Source: Schauerella fraxinea (GTDB lineage Bacteria > Pseudomonadota > Gammaproteobacteria > Burkholderiales > Burkholderiaceae_B). Taken from it: a stretch of 64,000 bases of DNA. Below, in pieces: positions 17,857-27,213 of the stretch (position 1 is the first letter of the stretch; every line of letters starts with the position of its first letter). The notes under the pieces were generated by a model, which searched no databases, had not been told where the DNA came from, and saw only the letters and a list, made by a program, of their open reading frames with translations. Location: the NCBI GenBank assembly GCA_030849945.1, contig JAVDKK010000004.1, positions 558,001 through 622,000 of the forward strand, in the 5' to 3' direction. The position numbers were made by a program, and so were the translations under genes.

Positions 17857-18654
17857 ATGGATCCGCCGGATCCCATGCTCGACGAACGCGTGACCGTCGA
17901 GCGCGATGGCGGCGTGGCCATCGTGCGCCTGAATCGGCCCGATCGGCTGAATGCCCTAGCCGAGCCGATGAAGGAAAAGATGGGCTCGGTGTTCGAGTCG
18001 CTCAGCCGCGACCCCGAGGTACGCGCCGTGTTGCTGTGCGCGGCGGGCCGTGCATTCTGTGCCAGCGGCGACGTGACCTCGATGGGTGCGTTCACCGTGG
18101 ATTCGGCGCAGGACCGGCTCAAGCGCGCGCATCGCATGATCATCAATCTCGCGCGCATCGATAAGCCCGTGATTGCCGCCGTGCAAGGGCCGGTGGTGGG
18201 TATCGGCTGGAGCATGGCGTTGGCCTGCGACACGATCATTGCCGCTGACGACGCCTACTTCGCGCAGGTGTTCAAGAACGTGGGCCTTACCCCGGATGGC
18301 GGTGGCGTGTTTTTCCTGGCGCAGAATCTGGGCGTGCTGCGAGCGAAAGCGCTGGTGCTGTCGGGGCGCAAGGTACCGGCCGAGGAAGCGCTTGCGCTCG
18401 GACTCGTCGAGCAGGTGGTTGCCGCCGAGGCGCTGTTCGACACCGCCCTCGCCCACGCGCACACGCTCGCCGCCGGCCCTACGTTGGCGTTCGCATTGGG
18501 CAAGCGGATGTTCAAGCACGTTTACACCCCCGCACTCGAAACCTTTCTGGACGCCGAGTCCTGGGCGCAGTCCGTTGCCTTGATGAGTGAAGACCATGCG
18601 GAAGGCGCACGCGCCTTTCTTGAGAAGCGTAAACCGCAGTTCTCTGGCCGCTGA
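17857..18654 (+). CDS. Second enoyl-CoA hydratase/isomerase family protein
   Basis: Crotonase-fold protein of 265 aa. I choose the ATG at 17857 with CGGAG six bases upstream, giving MDPPDPMLDERVTVERDGGVAIVRLNRP; the ATG at 17833 overlaps the Bug stop codon (ATGA) and is a possible alternative. The oxyanion-hole segments AGRAFCASGDVTSMG and GPVVGIGWSMALACDTIIAA are present. Where hydratases carry a catalytic Glu, this one has FAQVFKNVGLTPDGGGVFFL, closer to PaaG/isomerase-type members, so an isomerase or another acyl-CoA activity is as likely as hydration. It lies between two Bug genes in one operon. Confidence 0.9.
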   Translation: MDPPDPMLDERVTVERDGGVAIVRLNRPDRLNALAEPMKEKMGSVFESLSRDPEVRAVLLCAAGRAFCASGDVTSMGAFTVDSAQDRLKRAHRMIINLARIDKPVIAAVQGPVVGIGWSMALACDTIIAADDAYFAQVFKNVGLTPDGGGVFFLAQNLGVLRAKALVLSGRKVPAEEALALGLVEQVVAAEALFDTALAHAHTLAAGPTLAFALGKRMFKHVYTPALETFLDAESWAQSVALMSEDHAEGARAFLEKRKPQFSGR

Positions 18655-18669
18655 GGCTGGGAGATCGCC

Positions 18670-19650
18670 ATGCATGCACTGTCCCGCACCCTCGCCGCTG
18701 TGATGATCACGGCGGCCACAGCCACCACCGGCGCCCCCACCCCCGCATACGCGCAGCGCTTTCCCGATCACGCGGTGCGCTTGATCGTGGGCTATGCCGC
18801 AGGCGGCGGCACCGATCTGATCGCGCGCATCGCCGCCCAGCACCTTGCCGAAGAACTCAACGTGCCGGTGATCGTCGAAAACCGCCCGGGCGCGGGGGGC
18901 AATATCGCGACCGAAGCGGTGGCACGCGCCACACCCGATGGCTACACGTTGCTCCTGGCTGCCAACACCGTCACCATCAACCCCAGTCTTTACAAGAATC
19001 AGCCCTTCGATCTGGAGCGCGATATTCGAGGCGTGGGCGTGATTGCCAACTCGCCGATCGTCTTGCTCACGAGTCCCGCCTCGCCCTACGCGTCGTTCAA
19101 CGACATGATCGCCTACGCCAAAGGCCATCCCAACGCGATCAGTTACGGCACCCCGGGCGTAGGCACGCCGCAGCATCTGGCAGTCGAATTGATGACGCAC
19201 ATGACCGGCGTGAAAATGACCCACGTGCCGTACAAGGGATCGAGTCAATCGTTGAGCGATGGCGTGGCGGGCCATATCGGTCTGGTGTCGGCCGCGATCA
19301 ATTCGGGGCAGCCGTTCATGGTGAGCAACAAGCTGCGCGCATTGGCGGTGGCCGACTCCAAACGCGTCGCCAGCTTTCCCGATATGCCAGCCGTGGGCGA
19401 GATCGTGCCCGGCTACGAAGTGCGGATCTGGTACGGCATCATGGCGCCGCGCCGCACGCCCGATGCGATCGTGACGCAGCTCAACGCCGCGTTGGGACGC
19501 GCCGTGGCCAAACCGGGCATGGCCACGCAAATGAAGGATCAGGGCTATGAAGTGGCGTTCGACAGCCCGGCCAACATGGACCGGCAGGTGCATGCCGACA
19601 TCGAAAAATGGGGTGCGGTGGTCAAAGAGGCTGGGATACAGCCGGAGTAG
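18670..19650 (+). CDS. Bug/TctC-family periplasmic solute-binding protein
   Basis: Second Bug receptor of the CoA-ester cluster, 326 aa. The signal peptide runs to about residue 27 (AAVMITAATATTGAPTPAYA), cleaved before QRFPDHAVRLIVGYAAGGGTDLIAR. VIVENRPGAGGNIATEAVARATPDGYTLLL is the standard ligand-domain motif, and VPYKGSSQSLSDGVAGHIGLV the second. It begins 15 bases after the hydratase, with GGGAG just ahead. Its last 29 bases overlap the convergent YbaK gene. Why one operon carries two receptors is open; they may recognise different but related acids. Confidence 0.93.
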   Translation: MHALSRTLAAVMITAATATTGAPTPAYAQRFPDHAVRLIVGYAAGGGTDLIARIAAQHLAEELNVPVIVENRPGAGGNIATEAVARATPDGYTLLLAANTVTINPSLYKNQPFDLERDIRGVGVIANSPIVLLTSPASPYASFNDMIAYAKGHPNAISYGTPGVGTPQHLAVELMTHMTGVKMTHVPYKGSSQSLSDGVAGHIGLVSAAINSGQPFMVSNKLRALAVADSKRVASFPDMPAVGEIVPGYEVRIWYGIMAPRRTPDAIVTQLNAALGRAVAKPGMATQMKDQGYEVAFDSPANMDRQVHADIEKWGAVVKEAGIQPE

Positions 19651-20197
19651 CGGCGGTGTCATCCAACGTCATTGGCAGCACCGTGACGTTGGGTAAAGAC
19701 GCGAGCAGCCGCGGATCAAGCAACAGCTTCGCTTCCCGCACGCCAGCGCCCATCACCACCTGCTCGCGCGTCATCACGGCCGCATCCACCAGCACCGGCC
19801 AATCGGCGGGCAAGCCGTAGGCCGTGATGCCGCCAAACGCCATGCCGGTTTTCTCGGTGGCGTCTTCGCGCTTGGCGAACGACAACCGCTGCGCACCGAG
19901 CGCCGCCTTGACCGCGCCGTTCACATCAAGACGCCGCGACCCCAGCGATACCAACGCGGCATGATGCTCGCCCCCCGCCTTCTTGAACTTGACGATGATG
20001 GTATTGGCGCAGTCTTCCAGGCCGAAGCCAAAGCGCGCGCTGAAGGCGGCGGTGTCCGACGCTTCATCGGGCACGGCAAACACGATCAGATCATCCAGCG
20101 GTGCCGCATCGACCACACACGCAGGAAGATGTGCCGCAATGCGATCGCGAGCGATAACGTGCTGCGCAATGGCGGCGGCGCCAATAGGGGACGACAT
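19622..20197 (-). CDS. YbaK/EbsC-family aminoacyl-tRNA deacylase
   Basis: Trans-editing domain protein that hydrolyses mischarged tRNA, by family inference Cys-tRNA(Pro) or Ala-tRNA(Pro). I start it at 20197, where AAGGAG lies eight bases upstream; longer ORF starts add unconserved basic residues. The 191-aa chain has the family core: a VFAVPDEASDTAAF segment, VIVKFKKAGGEHHAALVSLGSRRLDVNGAV with the conserved Lys, FAKREDATEKTGMAFGGITAYGLP containing the T-G-x-xxGG-x-P-like loop, and the VVMGAGVREAKLLLDP C terminus. Single gene, convergent with the Bug gene. Confidence 0.88.
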   Translation of the reverse strand: MSSPIGAAAIAQHVIARDRIAAHLPACVVDAAPLDDLIVFAVPDEASDTAAFSARFGFGLEDCANTIIVKFKKAGGEHHAALVSLGSRRLDVNGAVKAALGAQRLSFAKREDATEKTGMAFGGITAYGLPADWPVLVDAAVMTREQVVMGAGVREAKLLLDPRLLASLPNVTVLPMTLDDTAATPAVSQPL

Positions 20198-20371
20198 ACA
20201 TGCTCCTTGGGACGTGGTAGAGGTGCGCGATGCGACGAAACGGCATCGCTTTCGCATGATATCGCGCGCGCCGGGGTCACACGGCGCAGACACGATTGCG
20301 ATGGTGAGTGGCGCTCGGCACGGCTATTGCACACGTTGCCCAACCCGTTTCAACCCTACAATCGACCCAGA

Positions 20372-21217
20372 ATGAACGATATGTCGACTTCCCAGCCCAC
20401 GGGCGCGTCTTCCAGCCATGGCGTCATCATGACTCTCTCTACGCAGGACCTGACGGCGCTGCAGCGTGCGAAAACGCTGCTCGAAAATCCGGGTTTTGCC
20501 GCGCAGGTCACGAACGTGGTTGGCGCGCCGATCGAAGCGGCGTTGAAGCGCCTGCCCGACGGCGTGCATCGCAAACTCGGCAGCGCCATCGAAAGCGCCT
20601 TGCTGAAGGTTGCCACGAGCGCCGCGCGAACGATGAAAGATGTGCCGGGCGGCGCGCCTTCCACCAAACTGCATACGCTGGGCGCAGCGGTGTCGGGCGG
20701 CGTCGGCGGTTTCTTCGGCGCCTGGGCGCTGCTGGCCGAAGTGCCCGTCACCACCGGTATTATTTTTCGATCCATCGCGGATATCGCACGCAGCGAAGGC
20801 GAATCGGTAAAAGACGCCGCCACGCTGCTGGCATGCGTGGAGGTGTTTGCCTTGGGTGGCGAATCGGATGACGACGATGCCTTCGACAGCGGCTATTACG
20901 CCGTGCGGGCGGCCATGACGCAACAGGTCAAGGCCGCCACCGATTTTCTGACCAAAGCCGGCACCGACTCGTCCACTCCGGCACTCGTCGCCTTGATCAA
21001 GAAAGTGGCCGAACGACTGGGCGTGGCCTACACCGAAAAGCTCGCGGCACAGTTGGTGCCGGTCGTGGGAGCCGTCGGCGGCGCGGCGGTCAACCTGCTT
21101 TTCATCACGCACTTCCAGAATATGGCGCGCGGCCACTTCGTGGTGCGAAGGCTGGAGCGGCAGTATGGCGTGACGCTTGTGCAAGACGCCTATAAAGCGC
21201 TGCCGCTGAAAGGCTGA
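20372..21217 (+). CDS. EcsC-family protein
   Basis: Protein of 281 aa belonging to the EcsC family (PF12787), of unknown biochemical role. The Ala/Gly-rich middle GAAVSGGVGGFFGAWALLAEVPVTTGIIFRSIADIARSEGE is the family hallmark and looks membrane-associated, as does GAVGGAAVNLLFITHFQNMARGHFVVRRLE near the end. Starts at 20372 and 20381 are both possible; the reading frame extends further upstream, but that part overlaps the divergent ybaK gene in a shadow frame. It stands alone, and no ABC transporter (the EcsAB partners in Bacillus) is adjacent. Confidence 0.88.
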   Translation: MNDMSTSQPTGASSSHGVIMTLSTQDLTALQRAKTLLENPGFAAQVTNVVGAPIEAALKRLPDGVHRKLGSAIESALLKVATSAARTMKDVPGGAPSTKLHTLGAAVSGGVGGFFGAWALLAEVPVTTGIIFRSIADIARSEGESVKDAATLLACVEVFALGGESDDDDAFDSGYYAVRAAMTQQVKAATDFLTKAGTDSSTPALVALIKKVAERLGVAYTEKLAAQLVPVVGAVGGAAVNLLFITHFQNMARGHFVVRRLERQYGVTLVQDAYKALPLKG

Positions 21218-21343
21218 AGCGGATCTCTATTTTGTTTTGCCGCGTGGTTGGGAACCCGGTTACGCACCGCAGCACGTTATTCTTGTGCAACCGGCGGCCT
21301 GCCTTGCCGAATCTACCGCACTGGGCTTCTGAACCATCCCGAT

Positions 21344-21688
21344 ATGACCTGTTTAATCCATCCCTTCCGTCACGCTTGTCTCGCCGCAGCCGCAGCAGTC
21401 TTGGCAACGTGCACCGCGCTCGCCGGCGAACCGACCACCAAGCCCATACGCCCGGGCGATGAGGTTTACGCCGCCAAGTGCACGTCGTGTCACGATTTGG
21501 GCATGGGTGGCGCACCCAAACTATCCGACAAGGCGGCCTGGACGGCGCGAATCGCCCAGGATAAAGACGTGATTTATCGCCATGCCATCAAGGGATATAA
21601 GTCGATGCCCACTCGCGGCACCTGCTCAACGTGCTCCGACGACGAGATAAAGGCTGCGGTCGACTACATGATTTCGCGTGTGCAGTAA
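21344..21688 (+). CDS. Class I cytochrome c (c5-like)
   Basis: Periplasmic haem protein of 114 aa for electron transfer. The signal peptide is about 27 residues (HACLAAAAAVLATCTALA). The single haem site is CTSCH at residues 46-50, and M88 in KGYKSMPTRG is the likely axial methionine. GTCSTCSDDEIKAAVDYMISRV carries the extra Cys pair (C93, C96) that forms a disulfide in c5-type cytochromes. I prefer the ATG at 21344 because it places the signal correctly; the reading frame opens earlier. No oxidase or dehydrogenase gene is adjacent, so the partner is unknown. Confidence 0.9.
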   Translation: MTCLIHPFRHACLAAAAAVLATCTALAGEPTTKPIRPGDEVYAAKCTSCHDLGMGGAPKLSDKAAWTARIAQDKDVIYRHAIKGYKSMPTRGTCSTCSDDEIKAAVDYMISRVQ

Positions 21689-21794
21689 GGCGAGTTGACG
21701 CAAATCCGCGACATCATCGACAAGTACGTGCGCCGCGCAAACGGATTGCGAAATCTTGATACATCGCATGATCGACTTCACAGTAAGCTGTCAT

Positions 21795-21808
21795 CCGTTA
21801 GGTAACGG
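21795..21808. promoter_or_regulatory. Inverted repeat upstream of the hybrid kinase
   Basis: CCGTTA-GG-TAACGG, a perfect 6-bp inverted repeat with a 2-base spacer, lies about 95 bases upstream of the sensor kinase start in an otherwise plain 212-bp gap. It could be an operator; no candidate regulator is adjacent. Confidence 0.3.
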
Positions 21809-21900
21809 CCGGGTGCGAGACTTGCGTCGTACTGTCCCCTGATTACTGTTCGATCTCTGCGACCGGCGACGGTGGCCAAACCCCCAAGCCCTGAATTTCA

Positions 21901-24567
21901 ATGACAGACGCCACCCATATCGCCGTGCCCTACGCCGACATCTTCGTCGGAGACAGCGAAATGGCCAATGTGATGCGGCGGCATGATTGGACCAAAACCT
22001 CACTGGGCCCCCCCGAACAGTGGCCACAGACGCTCAAGTCGGCACTGCGTATCCTGCTCACCTCAAAATTCGAGATGTGGGTGGGTTGGGGTCCGGATGT
22101 CGCGTTCTTCTACAACGACGCCTATCGCCCCACGCTCGGCCGCAAGCATCCGCAGGCCTTGGCGCGGCCCACGCGAGACGTGTGGGCCGAAATCTGGGAT
22201 GACGTCAAAGATCGGATCGGCGCCGTTTATAACGAAGGCGCCTCCACCTGGGATCGCGCATTACTGCTGATCATCGACCGGGCGGGCTACAAAGAAGAGA
22301 CGTATCACACGTTTTCGTATAGTCCGCTCGTGGGCGACACCGGCAATATCGAAGGCCTTTTCTGCGCCGTATCGGAAGATACCGACCGCGTGATCAGCGA
22401 ACGCCGTTTGCGCAGTTTGCGCGAGACGGCGGCCGCCATTACGAAAGCAGATAATCGCCACGATCTGACGCGCGCTGTGTGCGCCGCGCTGGGCGAGGCG
22501 CGTCATGACGTGCCGTTTGCTGCCCTGTATCTCATGGACGACAGCGGCGAGCCGCGTCTGGCAAGTGCTGTCGGCGTAGAACCAGGGCATCGTCTCGCCC
22601 CGCAGATGATGTGGGCGTGCGATGCACCCCCTGGCGCCGCCCAGCCACCGATCCCGGGAAAGTCGACCTATCTGATCGACCTTCCCGAGGCTGACGACTT
22701 GCCGTCGGGGCCATGGGACAAGCCCATCCGCAAAATGGCCGTCGTGCCGCTCGCGGCAAAGGGAACGGACTTTCCCACGGGATATCTGGTCGCCGGCCTC
22801 AATCCCTATCGGCCGGGTGTGGATGGCGATATCGATTTCGTCGAACTGATGGCGGGGCAAATCGCCGCAGCATTCGATCACATCGGGGCGCTTGAAGTGC
22901 GTACCAAAGAGCGCGACCGGCTGCGCGGATTGTTCCAGCAGTCGCCCGGGTTCATTTGCGTGTTGAGCGGGCCCAACCATCGCTACGAATTGGTCAACGA
23001 ATCGTATCGGCAACTGGTGGGCCGCAACGATGTGGAAGGTCTTACCGCGCGCGACATCCTGCCGCAGGGCGGTAATGAGGCCCTCTTCGATTTGCTCGAC
23101 GAGGTGTATCGCACCGGCCGCCCGTTCGTGGGGCAAGATATGACGGTGATGATCACCACCCTGCCGGAAGATGCGCCTACCAAACATTATCTGGACTTCG
23201 TGTTTCAGCCGATCCTGGACGAGACCGGCACCGTTACCGGCATCTTTGCCGAAGGCTACGACGTGACCGCGAAGGTGGTCGCGGAAAACGATCTACGGCG
23301 CATCAACGAAACCCTCGAAGCCCGCATTCTGGAACGTACCGCCGATCTGGAAACCGCACTGGAGCGGCTGCGCGAGCAGGCGCGCGAGCGCGAGTTGGTG
23401 GAAAGCGCGTTGCGCCAGGCGCAAAAGATGGAAGCGGTGGGTCAGCTCACGGGCGGGCTGGCGCACGACTTCAATAATCTGCTGGCCAGTGTGAGCGGCA
23501 GTCTCGAATTGATGCATCGCCGATTGCAGCGCGGCGAAACCAGCGACCTCGAGCGCTACATCGCCATCGGTCAAGGCGCCACCAAGCGCGCTGCCGCCTT
23601 GACGCACCGTTTGCTCGCCTTCTCCCGGCGTCAAACGCTCGATGCACGTCCAACCGACGTCAACATGCTGATCAAGGGCATGGAAGAACTGATTCGGCGC
23701 TCCATCGGTCCTCAGGTAACGGTAGAGGTGGTGGGTGCGGCAGGACTCTGGTCCAGCCAGATCGATCGCAATCAACTTGAGAATGCACTGCTCAACCTGT
23801 GCATCAATGCCAGCGACGCCATGCCCGATGGCGGTCGCCTCACGATCGAAACCGCCAATAAATGGATGGACGAGCGCGGTGCGAAAGAGCGCGACCTGCC
23901 GCCTGGTCAATACATCTCCCTGTGCGTGACGGATACCGGCACCGGCATGTCGCCTGAGGTGATCGCACGCATCTTCGAACCGTTCTACACCACGAAGCCG
24001 TTGGGGATGGGCACGGGTCTTGGATTGTCGATGGTGTATGGCTTCGCGCGTCAATCCGGTGGCCAGGTTCGTGCGTATTCCGAAGTGGGAATGGGCACCA
24101 CGTTATGCATTTATTTGCCGCGTCATGATGCACGCGGCACCGAGGCCGAACCGGCACCGGTCGCCGAAGTGCCGCCGGCCGTGAGCGGCGCGGGCACCGT
24201 GCTGCTGGTCGATGATGAAACGGCGATTCGGGCGCTCGTGCAAGAGTCCTTGACCGAAGCCGGCTACACCGTGATCGAATCGGATACGGGCGCTGCAGCG
24301 CTGACCCTTCTTCAGTCGAATATCGCGATCGATCTACTCATCACTGACGTCGGCCTGCCCGGCGGCATCAACGGCCGCCAGGTCGCCGATGGCGGGCGTC
24401 AGCACCGCCCGGAACTCAAGGTGCTTTTCATCACCGGCTATGCCGAAAACGCGGTGATCGGCAACGGACAGCTCGAGCCGGGGATGCACTTGCTGACCAA
24501 GCCGTTTGCGTTGAACGTGCTGGCCGAGCGGGTCGGCGAGCTGATGCAGGATAGCGGCGCAGAATAA
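21901..24567 (+). CDS. Hybrid sensor histidine kinase with PAS, GAF and receiver domains
   Basis: Cytoplasmic sensor kinase of 888 aa with no membrane segment. Domains in order: a PAS-like domain (about 50-170, FEMWVGWGPDVAFFYNDAYRP), a GAF domain (about 175-330), a PAS domain (about 335-460), a coiled coil, HisKA with phospho-acceptor His in GGLAHDFNNLL near residue 522, HATPase with NLCINASDAMPDGG and GTGLGLSMVYG, and a receiver with LLITDVGLPGG (Asp near 816) and KPF. The start ATG at 21901 has no clear Shine-Dalgarno but matches the usual beginning of this kinase type. It closely resembles the kinase at 56502 in its kinase core and receiver. The stimulus is unknown. Confidence 0.93.
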   Translation: MTDATHIAVPYADIFVGDSEMANVMRRHDWTKTSLGPPEQWPQTLKSALRILLTSKFEMWVGWGPDVAFFYNDAYRPTLGRKHPQALARPTRDVWAEIWDDVKDRIGAVYNEGASTWDRALLLIIDRAGYKEETYHTFSYSPLVGDTGNIEGLFCAVSEDTDRVISERRLRSLRETAAAITKADNRHDLTRAVCAALGEARHDVPFAALYLMDDSGEPRLASAVGVEPGHRLAPQMMWACDAPPGAAQPPIPGKSTYLIDLPEADDLPSGPWDKPIRKMAVVPLAAKGTDFPTGYLVAGLNPYRPGVDGDIDFVELMAGQIAAAFDHIGALEVRTKERDRLRGLFQQSPGFICVLSGPNHRYELVNESYRQLVGRNDVEGLTARDILPQGGNEALFDLLDEVYRTGRPFVGQDMTVMITTLPEDAPTKHYLDFVFQPILDETGTVTGIFAEGYDVTAKVVAENDLRRINETLEARILERTADLETALERLREQARERELVESALRQAQKMEAVGQLTGGLAHDFNNLLASVSGSLELMHRRLQRGETSDLERYIAIGQGATKRAAALTHRLLAFSRRQTLDARPTDVNMLIKGMEELIRRSIGPQVTVEVVGAAGLWSSQIDRNQLENALLNLCINASDAMPDGGRLTIETANKWMDERGAKERDLPPGQYISLCVTDTGTGMSPEVIARIFEPFYTTKPLGMGTGLGLSMVYGFARQSGGQVRAYSEVGMGTTLCIYLPRHDARGTEAEPAPVAEVPPAVSGAGTVLLVDDETAIRALVQESLTEAGYTVIESDTGAAALTLLQSNIAIDLLITDVGLPGGINGRQVADGGRQHRPELKVLFITGYAENAVIGNGQLEPGMHLLTKPFALNVLAERVGELMQDSGAE

Positions 24568-24596
24568 CTCTCGTGCACCGCACGACGCAGATCGCG

Positions 24597-27077
24597 CTAC
24601 ACAACGGCCGCCGACTCGAAGCCTTTGAGCAGCAGCGATACTGGCTGCGGGCGCCCGAAGAAATACCCTTGAAACAGTGAACACCCTTCGTTCTTCAACT
24701 GATCGAACTGGTCCAGGGTTTCAACGCCTTCGGCCGTGGTCTCGATCGCGAGGCTGCGACTCATCCCGGTGATCGCGCGGATGATCGCGAGTGCCTCCGG
24801 GCTCTTCTTCATATCGTGAATGAATGATTTGTCGATCTTGATCTTGTCGAACGGAAACGATCGCAGATAGCTGAGCGACGAATATCCCGTACCGAAGTCG
24901 TCCAGTGCAATGCGTACGCCCATCGCCTTGAGCTGTCGCAGAATCTCAAGATTGCCCTGTGTGCTGTCGAGCATGACCGACTCGGTGATCTCCAGTTCCA
25001 GCCGGGTAGGAGGCAGTCCGGCGTCGTTCAACGCCGATTCGACCATCGCCACGAATCCGGCATTCTTGAACTGAATCGGCGACAGGTTGACTGCAACCGT
25101 TTGATCGTTGGGCCACCGCGCGGCTTCGCGGCAAGCATCGTAAAGCGCCCACGCACCGATATTGTGGATCAGGCCCGTTTCTTCCGCGATCGGAATGAAG
25201 TCCATTGGCATGATCATGCCCTTGACCGGATGATGCCAACGCAACAGCGCCTCGTAACCCACGACGCGTTCGTGATGCTTGTCGGTGATCGGCTGATAGT
25301 GCAAGGCGAAGTGCCCCTGCGAAATCGCCTCGCGCAGATCGATCTCGATCTCGCGTCGCTTGCGCGCCGACTCGTCCATCTCGGCGCGAAACACCTCAAA
25401 CCGGTTGCGCCCGTTGTGCTTGGCTTCGTACAGCGCCATATCGGCACTGCGCAAAAGTTCATCCGAGCTGTCCATGCCACTGCCGGTCATGGCGATCCCC
25501 ACGCTCAGGCCCACGCTGAGCGTGTGGCCGTCCACGATCAATGACGGGCGCACGGCCTCGATCAAACGCCGTGCGGTGAGATGCGCGTCCTCTTCGCTTT
25601 TCAAGCCGGGCAGCACGATGGCGAACTCGTCACCCCCCACGCGCGCGAGGGTGTCTTGCTCGCGCAATACTTTACGCAGCCGGCTCGCGATGGCACGCAG
25701 CAGTTCGTCGCCGACCTGATGGCCCAAGGCATCGTTCACATGCTTGAAGTTGTCCAGGTCGAGACACAGCGTGGCCGTCATGCGCGGCGACGAACGCGTC
25801 TCGTCCAGCGCGTTGTCCAACCGCTGACGAAACAACTCCCGATTGGGCAAGCTGGTGAGATTGTCGTGATGCGCCATGTGATGAATGCGTGCATTGGCCG
25901 CGTGTTCGTCCGTCACATCGTCGGCGATCAAGAGCACATAACTCGTGCGCGAATCCGCGCCGCGGATCACCATGGTCGTCGTGCGCAACATGCGCGGCCC
26001 CTGCGCCGTCTCGACCTGCCCTTCGTTCTTGTGCCGGCCTTCCGTGCGCAACGCCGCATCGGACAATCGCTCGATGTAGCCGCTCAGACGCGGCGCCATG
26101 CAGTCGATCGGTTTGGCGCCGATCAGTTCGTCGCGCCGATGGCCGAACAGCGTTTCCGCGTGCCGATTGACGAGCAAGATCTCGCGGGTGACGGCATCGA
26201 GCACCATGACGCAAGAGGGGATATTGGCAATTACCGTGTCGAGGAAAATCGACAACGCGGCCGTCCGCTCGCTGTGCTGCTCGGCCAGCTCCTTGGCCTG
26301 CAGCAACTGCTGCTCGTAGGCCCGCCGTTCGGTGATGTCGCGCGTCACTTTGGCAAAGCCGATGATCTCGCCCGATTCGTCGCGAATGGCGTCGATTACG
26401 ACAGCAGACCAGAACGCCGAGCCGTCCTTGCGGTAGCGCAGGCCTTCGCCAGCAAAGCGGCCGGTGCTGCGGGCCGTTTCAAGGCCAGCCTCGGGCAACC
26501 CGGCCCGCCGATCTGCCTCGCCATAAAAACAGGAAAAATGGCGACCGACGATCTCGTGTTCGAGATACCCCTTGGCGCGCTGCGCGCCCGCATTCCAGTT
26601 GACGATGCACCCGGATGGATCGAGCATGTAGATCGCGTAATCGGTCACCCCTTGCACGAGCAGGCGAAACTTGCGCTCTTCTTCCATCTGCTCGGCTTGC
26701 CGTCGCCGTTGCTCGGTGCAATCGCGGGTGATTTTGGCAAACCCGATCAACGTACCGGCAGCGTCCTTCACCGCATCGATCACCACGTGCGCCCAGAACG
26801 CCGTGCCGTCCTTGCGATACCGCCAACCCTCGGCCTCGAATCGACCGGTATCGGTGGCTGTTTTCAAGCCACGCTGCGGCACGCCAAGCGCCCGGTCCTC
26901 CGGGCCGTAGAAGCACGAAAAATGTTTGCCTACGATCTCGTCGCGCGTATAGCCCTTGGCGCGCTGGGCGCCGGCGTTCCAGTTGGCGACGGTGCCATCC
27001 GGAAGCAGCATGTAGATGGCGTAGTCGACCACGCTTTCCACGAGAAGGCGGTACATCACATTCGAGTCGTCTTTCAT
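24597..27077 (-). CDS. PAS/GGDEF/EAL cyclic di-GMP protein
   Basis: Dual-domain c-di-GMP enzyme of 826 aa without membrane segments. Two similar PAS/PAC units (about 8-125 and 133-250, each with NWNAGAQRAKGY and HFSCFYG) are followed by a third PAS (about 275-385), GGDEF (about 405-565) and EAL (about 580-820). The cyclase motif RVGGDEF is intact, and REQD five residues before it matches the inhibitory RxxD site. The EAL half keeps EALLRW, the NLSPIQF region, EITESVMLD, DDFGTGYSSL, KIDKSFI and ETTAEGVET, so both activities look possible. The two N-terminal PAS units are near-duplicates. It converges on the hybrid kinase. Confidence 0.95.
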   Translation of the reverse strand: MKDDSNVMYRLLVESVVDYAIYMLLPDGTVANWNAGAQRAKGYTRDEIVGKHFSCFYGPEDRALGVPQRGLKTATDTGRFEAEGWRYRKDGTAFWAHVVIDAVKDAAGTLIGFAKITRDCTEQRRRQAEQMEEERKFRLLVQGVTDYAIYMLDPSGCIVNWNAGAQRAKGYLEHEIVGRHFSCFYGEADRRAGLPEAGLETARSTGRFAGEGLRYRKDGSAFWSAVVIDAIRDESGEIIGFAKVTRDITERRAYEQQLLQAKELAEQHSERTAALSIFLDTVIANIPSCVMVLDAVTREILLVNRHAETLFGHRRDELIGAKPIDCMAPRLSGYIERLSDAALRTEGRHKNEGQVETAQGPRMLRTTTMVIRGADSRTSYVLLIADDVTDEHAANARIHHMAHHDNLTSLPNRELFRQRLDNALDETRSSPRMTATLCLDLDNFKHVNDALGHQVGDELLRAIASRLRKVLREQDTLARVGGDEFAIVLPGLKSEEDAHLTARRLIEAVRPSLIVDGHTLSVGLSVGIAMTGSGMDSSDELLRSADMALYEAKHNGRNRFEVFRAEMDESARKRREIEIDLREAISQGHFALHYQPITDKHHERVVGYEALLRWHHPVKGMIMPMDFIPIAEETGLIHNIGAWALYDACREAARWPNDQTVAVNLSPIQFKNAGFVAMVESALNDAGLPPTRLELEITESVMLDSTQGNLEILRQLKAMGVRIALDDFGTGYSSLSYLRSFPFDKIKIDKSFIHDMKKSPEALAIIRAITGMSRSLAIETTAEGVETLDQFDQLKNEGCSLFQGYFFGRPQPVSLLLKGFESAAVV

Positions 27078-27199
27078 TTTTCGTTCTGCCAGAAAATCGC
27101 GGTGAGCAACAAGCGCGCACTTGCGCGGCTCCCACCAGACGAACCTTTAAGCTTTAACTAAAAAGCAAAAAAGTCCTGAACGCATTTAACGACCCGCAT

Positions 27200-27213
27200 C
27201 TTAATTAATTAAG
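27200..27213. promoter_or_regulatory. AT-rich 14-bp palindrome in the GGDEF/EAL gene promoter region
   Basis: CTTAATTAATTAAG is a perfect palindrome, followed within a few bases by an A/T run (27219-27240). In a GC-rich genome such a block upstream of a c-di-GMP gene start (27077) is a likely regulator or nucleoid-protein site. The symmetry is seen; the function is inferred. Confidence 0.4.

Noticed and set aside
17956..19662. 568-aa minus-strand ORF
   Set aside because: Antisense to the hydratase and Bug genes, which have clear family motifs; shadow ORF.
25581..27161. 526-aa plus-strand ORF
   Set aside because: Antisense shadow of the PAS/GGDEF/EAL gene.
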